Source of the DNA: Pseudomonadota bacterium
Lineage (GTDB): Bacteria; Pseudomonadota; Gammaproteobacteria; Burkholderiales; SG8-39
NCBI GenBank assembly: GCA_021811085.1
Contig: JAJZPQ010000042.1
Location: 1-32,180 of the forward strand
Direction of reading: 5' to 3'
DNA length: 32,180 nt
The translations under genes and the position numbers were made by a program. Below, one piece after another: positions 25,791 through 32,180 of the stretch; positions within the stretch are counted from its first letter, which is position 1; every line of letters begins with the position of its first letter. Below the pieces are notes generated by a model that saw only the letters and a list, made by a program, of their open reading frames with translations, did no database searches and had not been told where the DNA came from.

Positions 25791-25925
25791 TCAGTTCTTC
25801 ATCCCGGCTACGGCTTCGGGATTGTCGGCGCGGCTGGTGAGCCAGATACCGCCGAAGATCATCGCCATGCCGGCGACGTGGAACAGGTGGAGCCGCTCGC
25901 CGATCCATTGCCCCCGTGGCGCGCG
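25791..25925 (-). pseudogene. C-terminal remnant of an EamA/DMT-type transporter
   Basis: The minus-strand frame ending at 25791 reads GQWIGERLHLFHVAGMAMI and then FGGIWLTSRADNP up to a MKN stop. This matches the last amphipathic loop and the tenth membrane segment of EamA-family drug/metabolite transporters (GExLHxxHxxG followed by a hydrophobic helix and LxSR). Upstream the frame reaches a stop codon at 25959-25961 and loses any membrane segment, so at least nine helices are missing. It is a decayed remnant next to dodecin. Confidence 0.5.
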
Positions 25926-26029
25926 ATACCATGCTTCGTAATCCTCGGGCCGTATGACCTATTCGAAGCTGCCGGCGTCCAAGGTAGGGCGGAGGGGCGT
26001 GCCGAGGCAACGACCTGACGCCGGCGAGA

Positions 26030-26227
26030 TCACTTGGAGCCAGCGGTTCCGCCTTGTTCCCCCGACTTCTCGTCCCCCGCCTTCCATTTTGCGTAGCACT
26101 CGAGGCCGCAAAAATGGGCCACGTAGTCCCGGGCTTCCGCGTTTTGCGCCTCGGACTTCGGTATTTCCTTAAGGCAAACCTCACATTTCACCAATTCAAC
26201 GTTTGTCGGTTTCGTTGTTTCGATCAT
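26030..26227 (-). CDS. Small DUF3330-like zinc-finger protein
   Basis: A 65-aa protein with VKCEVCLKEIPKSEA (C15-x2-C18) and HFCGLECYAKWK (C40-x3-C44), a four-cysteine putative zinc site. The CEVCLKEIPKSxA / CGLxCYxKW pattern matches the DUF3330 family, small proteins often carried on mercury-resistance transposons and other accessory regions. Function is unknown. A GGGG-type Shine-Dalgarno sequence lies 8 nt before the ATG. It lies 47 nt downstream of the HIG1-like gene on the same strand, so the two may be cotranscribed. Confidence 0.7.
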   Translation of the reverse strand: MIETTKPTNVELVKCEVCLKEIPKSEAQNAEARDYVAHFCGLECYAKWKAGDEKSGEQGGTAGSK

Positions 26228-26274
26228 TTCGGCATCCCCTTTGACGGTTCAGACTAAAGGAGAAAATTGTCCCG

Positions 26275-26466
26275 TCAACTGGTCAAGTAGATTGCGAGCA
26301 GCGCCAGCAGGAAAGCGATAGCCTGAAATTCAACGCGCCTTACCATCCAGTGAGCGCTATCAAGATGCCCGACCTGGTGGTCGGTGGCCATGGAAGAAAT
26401 CCCTGATACCAGCGCGACGACAGTGGCAACCACGGCCGCCAAAACCACCACGGTAAAGAAGCTCAT
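26275..26466 (-). CDS. Small two-helix membrane protein, HIG1-like
   Basis: A 63-aa protein with two membrane segments (about 4-22 and 46-62) joined by a short polar loop. The pattern G-x-x-S-M before the loop and W-M-x-R-R-V-x-x-Q after it resembles the HIG1 (hypoxia-induced gene 1) domain, whose bacterial members associate with cytochrome oxidase. The family match is by eye and moderate. An excellent AAAGGAGGG precedes the ATG. It is followed by the DUF3330-like gene. Confidence 0.6.
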   Translation of the reverse strand: MSFFTVVVLAAVVATVVALVSGISSMATDHQVGHLDSAHWMVRRVEFQAIAFLLALLAIYLTS

Positions 26467-26918
26467 GATCCCTCCTTTTCTGTGATTGCAAAGTCAAATT
26501 ACGCACTGTTTGCGATTGAATTATAGACACCGATCGGGAAATGCCAAGAAAATGAAGACTGGAGCAGATGATCTTGGGGTGCGGTAGCGGCTTGCCGCGA
26601 TCGTCCGCTCAAGGCCGGTTGTTTTCCCTGGCACCCGCGACCTACCGAAATTCCGGCCAGCGTCTGCATTCAAAGCGTGCCGGGGACAGCAGGCGACCCG
26701 CAGGAGACGATCGGCGTTCCAAAAAAGCAGCTGCTTAACGGCTTCATCGCGTTAGCGAGAATTACTCGGACCAATATCCCGACGCCTTACGCTCATTTAC
26801 ACTTCAGCAAATAGAGCGTAACGAATACCGTGTCCACGGCGTGCGGCGACGAATCTCCCTGCGCTTGATGCGTGGCGGGTGACTGCGATGAGGTGGATTG
26901 CGAGGATGCGTGTCCTCG
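26467..26918. other. Intergenic spacer without a recognisable gene
   Basis: No supported coding sequence lies here. The AAGCAGCTGCTT palindrome at 26725-26736 is followed on the minus strand by a T run (26721-26726) and could be a weak terminator for the CBS gene about 180 nt upstream. The short AT-rich stretch at 26480-26530 probably holds the promoter of the HIG1-like gene. The middle looks like decayed, non-coding DNA. Confidence 0.5.
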
Positions 26919-27377
26919 TCAGCCGACGCTGGTTGGGTTTGTAACCTCGGGCGAGCGGTCCGGAAAAAGCTCTGCCAGACCGCGTTGCACGGCGCGCAAG
27001 ATGTCAAATCGAGTGATGACACCCACCAAGCGGCCATGCTCCATCACCGGGAAGCGACGAAAGTTTACGTTCATGAAAAGACCAGCAGCGTAATAGATAT
27101 CCATGGAGGGCGGTATGGTCTGAACTTCTGACGTCATGAAATTTTCTACGGTTCCCGTGGGGGTTTCATAATTCGCGCCGCCCAAGGTGAGGAGTTTGAG
27201 ACAATCAAACTCGGTGACGATGCCCACCAGTTTCCCCTTGCTGTTGGTCACGGGGGCGCCGGTGATGCGCTTCTGCAACAGGAAGTTAACCGCGTCCATA
27301 ATGTCAGTTTCTGGCGACAGAGTGTCCACGTATTTATCCATGAATTCCTGGACGGTCGGTAGGTGGCGGATGGTCAT
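26919..27377 (-). CDS. CBS-domain pair protein 1
   Basis: A 152-aa stand-alone Bateman module with two CBS motifs (about 10-66 and 77-139). Key blocks are ITGAPVTNSKGKLVGIVTEFDCLKLL and FRRFPVMEHGRLVGVITRFDILRAV, where the Asp after T-x-F marks the ribose-contact position. CBS pairs bind adenosine nucleotides and act as energy sensors; no effector domain is attached. A GAGGAGC Shine-Dalgarno sequence precedes the ATG. It is the most downstream of three CBS genes on this strand, 122 nt after the second. Confidence 0.9.
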   Translation of the reverse strand: MTIRHLPTVQEFMDKYVDTLSPETDIMDAVNFLLQKRITGAPVTNSKGKLVGIVTEFDCLKLLTLGGANYETPTGTVENFMTSEVQTIPPSMDIYYAAGLFMNVNFRRFPVMEHGRLVGVITRFDILRAVQRGLAELFPDRSPEVTNPTSVG

Positions 27378-27499
27378 GGCTGCTCCTCAAATGGCGCCCG
27401 CATATGCAAGTGACGCTTGGACGGTACTCTATGGCAAGACCCCCCCGGAACAATCGTTCAGTAATGCTCCGAAGTTTGATGCCTCTTCGAACAAGACGC

Positions 27500-27940
27500 T
27501 CAACCGAGGTCCCCCGCGATGTAGTGCTCGAGTTGTTGGATAATGAATTTTTGATCGGAGATGACGTCTTTCACCAGGTCGCCGATGGAGACAAGACCGA
27601 TTAGCTTGCCCTTGTCCATGACGGGCAGATGGCGCAAGCGGTTTTCCGTCATCAGCGCCATGCATTCTTCACTGGTCTGGCTTGGCTGCACATACATGAC
27701 CGGGCATGTCATGATTTCTCGTACTTGGGTATCTCTTGAAGATCTAGCCATGAGAACGATCTTTCGCGCATAGTCGCGTTCGCTAATGAGTCCGACGACT
27801 GTTTCACCCTCCATTACCACGAGCGCGCCGATGCTCTTCTCCGCCATCAGTTTGACGGCGTCGAACACGGACGCCGCAGGTGTTGTCTTGTAGAGAGTCT
27901 TATCAGCTTTCGAACTAAGAATCTGTATCGCGGTTGTCAT
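27500..27940 (-). CDS. CBS-domain pair protein 2 (Hrp1-like)
   Basis: A 146-aa protein with two CBS motifs: SIGALVVMEGETVVGLISERDYARKIV and NRLRHLPVMDKGKLIGLVSIGDLVKDVI. The T/S-x-R-D and S-x-G-D positions fit nucleotide binding. The arrangement resembles hypoxic response protein 1 and the common betaproteobacterial CBS protein starting MTTAIQILSSKADKT. The C-terminal helix (DQKFIIQQLEHYIAG) is also typical. I chose the ATG at 27940 over an earlier in-frame start that adds 32 unconserved residues. The ligand is not known. Confidence 0.9.
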   Translation of the reverse strand: MTTAIQILSSKADKTLYKTTPAASVFDAVKLMAEKSIGALVVMEGETVVGLISERDYARKIVLMARSSRDTQVREIMTCPVMYVQPSQTSEECMALMTENRLRHLPVMDKGKLIGLVSIGDLVKDVISDQKFIIQQLEHYIAGDLG

Positions 27941-28010
27941 GAGTATTCCATGGGGCGCAGAAGCAAAACTCCTATTGCGTCTGAAAAGCGTGCGCGCAGG
28001 CGGCGGCCGG

Positions 28011-28622
28011 TCAGGATTGGGCAGCAAGGTCGACAAGTTCTTGAACCTCTCCCATCCGGTCCTTTACCAGCCAGTGCGTTAGATCGCCGCTCGATATGAG
28101 CGCAAGCACCTTGCCGTTTTCCACGATCGGCAGGTGCCGGAACCGTCGCTTGGTGATCAATTCCATGGCGGCGGCGACGGTCGTGGTCGGCGAGACGCAG
28201 TATGGGTCCGTGGTCATCACCTCGGAGACTTTAGTGCTGCGTAGATCAAGGCGCGCGGCCAGTACTCTGTTAAGCGCATCCCGCTCGGTGAAGATGCCTA
28301 CCAAGCGCTCGCCATCCATGACGATCAGGGCGCCGATCTTCTCGGTGGTCATCGTGCGCACGCACTCTGTGACGAGGGTATCGGGTGCAACGCAATGTAT
28401 CGCGTCGCTCCCCTCGAATACTTTGTTCAACGGAGCCTCGCGCTTGTCGCGGACTTTCTTGAAGTACACATAGCCCGCGACCATGATCACGAATAGAATG
28501 AACGTGCCCTGCGCCACTAAGCTGATGAACATCTGCAGGTCCTCCAGCTGTGCCGCAACCGCCGCGGTGGAAAGCAGCGCGAAACCAATACCGATACCCG
28601 ATTTATGAAGAAGGTCTCTCAT
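28011..28622 (-). CDS. Membrane-anchored CBS-domain pair protein 3
   Basis: A 203-aa protein with two hydrophobic segments at the N-terminus (about 9-24, possibly a signal peptide, and 37-53), a short basic linker (YFKKVRDKREAPL), then a CBS pair: IGALIVMDGERLVGIFTERDALNRVL and RFRHLPIVENGKVLALISSGDLTHWL. The CBS module would face the cytoplasm. An excellent AGGAGG lies 7 nt before the ATG. Being first of the three CBS genes, its promoter would be upstream at 28623 and beyond, exactly where IS21-type DNA begins. Confidence 0.9.
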   Translation of the reverse strand: MRDLLHKSGIGIGFALLSTAAVAAQLEDLQMFISLVAQGTFILFVIMVAGYVYFKKVRDKREAPLNKVFEGSDAIHCVAPDTLVTECVRTMTTEKIGALIVMDGERLVGIFTERDALNRVLAARLDLRSTKVSEVMTTDPYCVSPTTTVAAAMELITKRRFRHLPIVENGKVLALISSGDLTHWLVKDRMGEVQELVDLAAQS

Positions 28623-28870
28623 CGCTAATCCTCCTAAACGATGGTGTTGACTACCGCGTTGCCTCGTGCGTACTGCCGGGCTGTTACCTTTGCCGTCGGC
28701 TCCATAGCATAAGGTGCAACCTTTCTGCTATTCGCGTTTTGTTGCCGGTCGCGTCGTAGCGCACGTAGACGGCGCGGATTTTTGGCGGCGGAATTTGGCG
28801 TCGGTGGGCGTTTGACGAATAGACGAAACAGGGACCGGCAGGCCCCTGGAGAAGAACCAGTCGTGGGTGA
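28623..28870. other. Spacer between CBS gene 3 and the IS21-type genes
   Basis: No supported gene. The sequence at 28645 (TGTTGAC..GCGTTGCC) resembles the inverted right edge of the window (TGTTAAC..GCATTTCC) and may be the left end of the IS21 element. The open minus-strand frame through this stretch shows no recognised domain. Confidence 0.4.
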
Positions 28871-29083
28871 TCAGAACGGCGGATCGGAGATGACGACGTT
28901 TTGGTGTGTGACGCGCTCGTCGCGAAGCTTCTGCTGCAAGACGATTTTGTAGTGTGACCAGATCCGATCACGCAGGTCATCGAGAAGCTCAATTACGGCC
29001 ATGGCCTGATCGGGCGACCAGTTCGGATCGATCAGAAGCTCAAGGCCCTGCTTGATGCCGGAAGGCGGATGGCAGCGTTTCAT
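28871..29083 (-). CDS. Small IS21-associated protein (70 aa)
   Basis: A 70-aa protein, MKRCHPPSGIKQGLELLID followed by WSPDQAMAVIELLDDLRDRIWSHY, predicted helical and acidic. Its ATG overlaps the istB stop (ATGA at 29080-29083), so translation is coupled to istB. I recognise similar small ORFs downstream of istB in related proteobacterial IS21 elements, but no function is known to me. It could be a transposition accessory factor or a passenger. Confidence 0.65.
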   Translation of the reverse strand: MKRCHPPSGIKQGLELLIDPNWSPDQAMAVIELLDDLRDRIWSHYKIVLQQKLRDERVTHQNVVISDPPF

Positions 29084-29841
29084 GACTTGCTGCGCGCCAT
29101 CTTGCGCTTTTTGGTCTTGGCCTCGGCGCGTTCCTGAGCTTCCTTGTGACGATAGGATTCGCCCTTGATCGCAATGATCTCGGCGTGATGCACCAGACGG
29201 TCGATGAGCGCGACCACGCAGGCGGCATTGGGAAACACCTCCGACCATTCGCCAAACGACTTGTTGGTGGTGATCAGCGTGCTCTTTTTCTCGTGGCGCC
29301 GGCTGATCAGCTCGAAGAGCAGATCAGCGTGACGGTTCGAATAGGACAGGTAGCCGACCTCGTCGACCACCAGGAGAGACGGCGCGGCATAGCGGCGCAA
29401 GCGATAGCGCAAGGCCGAATCACTGTCGAGGGAGGCCAGTTCGCCCAGCAACTGGCCGGCGGTGGCGAAGAGAACCGTATGCCCTTGCAACGTCGCCTGA
29501 TGCGCGATGTTCTGGGCGATGGTGGTCTTGCCCAGGCCGGAGGGACCGACCAGGATGACATTGGTGGCCGAGTGCAGGAAGTCCAGGGTCATCAATTCCG
29601 CGATGGCGGCCTGATCACACTGCTCGGGCCAGGCCCAATCGAAGTCCGCCAGGGACTTGAAACGGCCGATATGCGCATAGCGCAAGCGGCGCTCCAGAGA
29701 ACGACGGGAGCGCTCGGACTCCTCCCACGCCAGCAAGGGCTCCAGCCAGGGTTGCTCGACGCACTCTGCCCAATGCGCCAGTACGCCATACAGTTGCAAG
29801 GCCATGGCCCGCTTTCGGCGGGCATCACTCGTCGTCATCAT
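29080..29841 (-). CDS. istB: IS21 helper ATPase
   Basis: IstB is the AAA+ ATPase that loads target DNA for IstA. The 253-aa protein has a helical N-terminal domain (RYAHIGRFKSLADFDW), Walker A GPSGLGKTT (99-107), Walker B LLVVDEVGYL (156-165), STLITTNKSFGEW (sensor 1 region) and ALIDRLVHHAEIIAIKGESYR (sensor 2/Arg region), all expected for IstB/DnaC-like ATPases. The start overlaps the end of istA by up to 17 nt. A second ATG directly follows the first. Confidence 0.96.
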   Translation of the reverse strand: MMTTSDARRKRAMALQLYGVLAHWAECVEQPWLEPLLAWEESERSRRSLERRLRYAHIGRFKSLADFDWAWPEQCDQAAIAELMTLDFLHSATNVILVGPSGLGKTTIAQNIAHQATLQGHTVLFATAGQLLGELASLDSDSALRYRLRRYAAPSLLVVDEVGYLSYSNRHADLLFELISRRHEKKSTLITTNKSFGEWSEVFPNAACVVALIDRLVHHAEIIAIKGESYRHKEAQERAEAKTKKRKMARSKS

Positions 29842-31324
29842 TGGCCTGCGTTAGTTGATCGTAGCCGGCCAGCGGATGCGGCCGGACCGTGACATCGCGC
29901 CGTTTGAGGTGATCGGGCAAGGTGACGCCAACCGGTGGTGGAGAACCCTGTTCCTGACGCCGGCCTTCCAGTGCCAGACGCACCGCGTTCGGATGCGGTA
30001 CCTCGCGCGCCAGTGCGTCGCCAATCGCGGCCTCCAACTCTGCGGTGCCATAGCGATCAAGCAGATCGAGCAGCGTGCGCGTGATGCGACCGAGCGGTTC
30101 ACCCCTTTGTGCCGCTTGGCGCAACAACTCCCGGCTTTGCGGGATCGCCTGCACCAGACGGTCGGTGGTGCGATGCGCGCTGGCCTTGTGCTTGTGCTCG
30201 ACCAAGGTGTCAATATGCGCCGGGATTTCAATCTGCTGACCACGGTCATAGGAGCGCGGATGCGTCGCGATCACCTCTGCTGCATCGAGGACGCGCACCT
30301 GACGCGGATCGGCGAGCACGGTCAGTGCGCGCTGAACATAGGCATGGGGCACCGAGTAGTCGTTCAGATCGAAGCGCACATACGGGGTCTTGCCAGCCGA
30401 CACCGCTTTTACTTCGTCGGTTGCAAAGGCGTTGGGCGGCAAGGCAAGCAAACACGCCTTCTCCTGGTCGAAGGCCGCCTTCACCGTCAGCTTCTCGTCC
30501 TCGGGGCAGCGACGCTCGCTGGCGGGCCCGCACGTCCAGGCATCGGCCTGGGCATTCAAGTCGTCCAGATCGGTGAAGCTGCGCCCGGCGAAGAAGGCAT
30601 CGCGGATATAGCGTATTGCCCGCTCCACGCGCCCCTTCTCATTGCCTCGCGCGACGGCCACCGGGCGTGGCTCGAACCGGTAATGCCCGGCCAGTGCGAG
30701 CAGCGTCGGGTTGAAACGGATGGCGTTGCCCTGGCGTTCGAGCACCGCACTCCTCAGGTTGTCATAGAGCGCGACCCGCGGAACGGCGCCCCATGCGCCG
30801 AAGGCAGCGACATGGCCGCGCAGGAAGTTCTCCATGCGGGCATCCAGATAGAAACGCAGGAAGATCTGCCGCGACCAGGACAGGACCGCGACGAAGCCCA
30901 TCAGGGGGCGGCGGGCGCGGCCGATCTCAATGTGACCGAAGTGCCCCCAGTCGATCTGGCATTGTTCGCCCCGCAAGGTGCGCAGACGCAGATAGGCTTC
31001 TGTGCGTCGACGCGGCCGGTGGCGGGCGATCAGATGCCGGAAGTGATCAGGGCGGCCGGGGTACCCGCGGCTTTGCACCATGGCATACAGGCGACTGGCC
31101 GTGAGGGTTGGGAACTGCGTAAGCGTCTCGCGGATGAACGGCAGATACGGATCGATGGCCGAGGCCCGGCGCACCGGGCCCATCAACGCCAGGCCGGCCT
31201 GGGCCAGGACCCGGGCAACAGTGTCGCGGTGCAACCGCAGTTGGGTGGCGATCGTGCCGAGGCGCCAGCGTTCGGCATGGTAGTAGCGCAGGATCTGCGC
31301 TTCAATTTCGGGGGTAAGGACCAA
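29825..31324 (-). CDS. istA: IS21 transposase
   Basis: IstA catalyses DNA cleavage and strand transfer. From the TTG at 31324 the protein is 499 aa. It begins with an HTH (RLGTIATQLRLHRDTVARVLAQ) and has the retroviral-integrase-type DDE core: D125 in QIDWGHFG, D188 in ALYDNLRSAV and E234 in EKGRVERAIRYI. A C-terminal beta domain follows (TPYVRFDLNDYSVP). The TTG has AGGAGAG 6 nt upstream, whereas the longer frame has no ATG with a ribosome-binding site. The start lies inside the end of the upstream zinc ORF. Confidence 0.94.
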   Translation of the reverse strand: MVLTPEIEAQILRYYHAERWRLGTIATQLRLHRDTVARVLAQAGLALMGPVRRASAIDPYLPFIRETLTQFPTLTASRLYAMVQSRGYPGRPDHFRHLIARHRPRRRTEAYLRLRTLRGEQCQIDWGHFGHIEIGRARRPLMGFVAVLSWSRQIFLRFYLDARMENFLRGHVAAFGAWGAVPRVALYDNLRSAVLERQGNAIRFNPTLLALAGHYRFEPRPVAVARGNEKGRVERAIRYIRDAFFAGRSFTDLDDLNAQADAWTCGPASERRCPEDEKLTVKAAFDQEKACLLALPPNAFATDEVKAVSAGKTPYVRFDLNDYSVPHAYVQRALTVLADPRQVRVLDAAEVIATHPRSYDRGQQIEIPAHIDTLVEHKHKASAHRTTDRLVQAIPQSRELLRQAAQRGEPLGRITRTLLDLLDRYGTAELEAAIGDALAREVPHPNAVRLALEGRRQEQGSPPPVGVTLPDHLKRRDVTVRPHPLAGYDQLTQANDDDE

Positions 31325-31730
31325 AGGGAGCTCTCCTGTCGGGATGGGATCGGCGAACCGAGGAGCGCAGAAAGTCCTGACGCACAAATTCCGCGAGCAC
31401 CTGGTGGCACAAGTGGCAGTGCCAGGGCGGCGGCGACGTGGATTTCTTCACTATCGGTTCGGTCGCCAGTTGAACAGGCAGGGGCGGTGGTGGGGAACCC
31501 TGATGCGTCACTTTCTGCTGCCGAGCGCGGTATCGACGCTGGCGTTGGGCATGGGTGAGACGGCCACGATGCGTGTCTTGATAGCGACGGCCGGCAGCCC
31601 GTATCGACTGCTGGCGTGCCTGCGGCGCGCAACCATCAGCGCAGTAGCGATTGCCCCGATCACAGAGGCTGCACATCAGCACCGGGGTGCGGCAGCCGGC
31701 GCACAGGTAGCGTCTTCCGGGAATATCCAT
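31302..31730 (-). CDS. Cysteine-rich putative zinc protein upstream of istA
   Basis: A 142-aa basic protein with three cysteine pairs in the first 34 residues (C10-x2-C13, C20-x2-C23, C30-x3-C34), an Arg/Gln-rich middle (RGRLTHAQRQRRYRARQQ), and another pair near the end (C105-x2-C108 in WHCHLCHQ). This suggests a zinc-binding, DNA-contacting accessory protein. The C-x-x-C-x-x-P-V arrangement is familiar from some IS21 elements, but no activity is known. The ATG at 31730 is used here; an in-frame GTG is 6 nt upstream. Its last 23 nt overlap istA. Confidence 0.7.
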   Translation of the reverse strand: MDIPGRRYLCAGCRTPVLMCSLCDRGNRYCADGCAPQARQQSIRAAGRRYQDTHRGRLTHAQRQRRYRARQQKVTHQGSPPPPLPVQLATEPIVKKSTSPPPWHCHLCHQVLAEFVRQDFLRSSVRRSHPDRRAPFGPYPRN

Positions 31731-31749
31731 TGGCACTCAGGGCCAATGG
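31727..31749. promoter_or_regulatory. Hairpin over the start of the zinc ORF
   Basis: CCATTGGC (31727-31734) and GCCAATGG (31742-31749) are an 8-bp perfect inverted repeat with a 7-nt loop. The ATG at 31730 lies in one arm, so in the minus-strand mRNA the start codon would be base-paired. This may restrain expression of the transposition operon, as leader hairpins do in other IS elements. Confidence 0.45.
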
Positions 31750-32180
31750 AGGGTCGACGGCGACGTGCGCTTCGTGAAATACTATGCAGGCAACGTCGCC
31801 GCTGTTGGGGCTGCGGGGCGCGGCATCGGAACTGGCTTGGCGGTTGGGACCGGTGTCGCGCCTGCGTTTCCACCGGCCAGTCGGCTTTCTACTCCATCGC
31901 CGACACGGGCGCCACCTTCACGCAGACTAAGCGGGCTCTTCGTTCGAGCGCTTCAGCTCACTATGACACGGTCCTCTGGCGATCCCTGCCGCGCTTCGCT
32001 TGCCAGACGATGGATTGCTTTGCAATCCATCCGCCGCAAGCCCTGCGGGCAGCCAACCCCCAAAACCGGCATAAATATGCCTGAAATTCAAAAACCAAAA
32101 TCACATCCGGCTTGCGCTCGCTTGCCACTTACAAAACTCTTCACCGCCGGGTTTCTGCGGAAATGCGACACCGTTAACAC
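31750..32180. other. Non-coding region beyond the zinc ORF, with hairpins
   Basis: No recognisable gene. It holds two inverted repeats: GATGGATTGC/GCAATCCATC with a 3-nt loop (32009-32031) and GGCATA/TATGCC with a 2-nt loop (32068-32081). Two similar CGCTTGCCA-containing stretches near 31996 and 32122 form an imperfect direct repeat. The last bases (CCGTTAACAC) may be the right end of the IS21 element. GC content falls toward the right. Confidence 0.45.

Larger units (their letters stand above)
28871..31730 (-). mobile_element. IS21-family insertion element, coding core
   Basis: Four overlapping minus-strand ORFs form the element: a cysteine-rich protein, istA, istB and a 70-aa protein. Each overlaps the next by a few to 23 nt, typical of one transposition operon. 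IstA and IstB define the IS21 family (transposase and AAA+ helper). All ORFs look intact. The ends are not certain; a candidate pair is TG at 28645 and CA at 32179, giving about 3.5 kb. IS21 duplicates 4-8 bp at the target, which cannot be checked because the window ends there. Confidence 0.85.

Noticed and set aside
28684-28992. A 102-codon minus-strand frame overlapping the small IS21 ORF
   Set aside because: The overlapping 70-aa ORF in another frame is coupled to istB and looks like protein; this frame does not, except for a short stretch without identifiable family.
31344-32084. A 246-codon plus-strand frame at the right end
   Set aside because: Its first half is antisense to the zinc ORF; the rest covers hairpins and has no domain.

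Overview
The window reads as a GC-rich betaproteobacterial chromosome segment. The tlpA-like/aroQ/accB/accC/prmA/zinc-ribbon order, the thiD-thiE-hemL order, the cysI plus DUF934 pair with a divergent CysB-type regulator, and mpl (meso-diaminopimelate peptidoglycan recycling) all point there. This is inferred from gene content and order; no 16S rRNA or tRNA gene was seen.

Positions 1-20710 are ordinary, tightly packed core genome: a thiamine/tetrapyrrole operon (thiD end, thiE, hemL), mscL, a UMF1-type MFS transporter, a minus-strand run (RNase II-type exonuclease, TonB-like protein, aroE, mtgA), an HMG-CoA lyase-family gene, the mpl-phzF-yqiA operon, a small nucleotidyltransferase-like gene overlapping a TlpA-type thioredoxin, aroQ, the acetyl-CoA carboxylase genes accB and accC, prmA (apparently with a CTG start), a DUF3426 zinc-ribbon membrane protein, a PfkB-family kinase, a glycine-zipper lipoprotein, a HIT hydrolase and apaH.

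At about 21180 this pattern breaks. Only the last third of comM (Mg-chelatase-like helicase) remains, and a two-domain helix-turn-helix gene starts about 10 bp from the break. Next comes the assimilatory sulfite-reductase-type locus: cysI, an overlapping DUF934 gene, and a divergent CysB-like regulator across an AT-rich promoter region.

From about 24950 to the end the DNA is accessory. It holds a 170-bp MITE-like element with perfect 18-bp inverted ends, a perfect 32-bp palindrome, a dodecin gene, the C-terminal remnant of an EamA-type transporter, small zinc-finger (DUF3330) and HIG1-like membrane proteins, and three consecutive CBS-domain genes. An IS21-family element with four ORFs (zinc protein, istA, istB, 70-aa protein) follows. 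Together the dodecin/HIG1/CBS genes look like a small flavin- or nucleotide-linked stress module. That function is inference.
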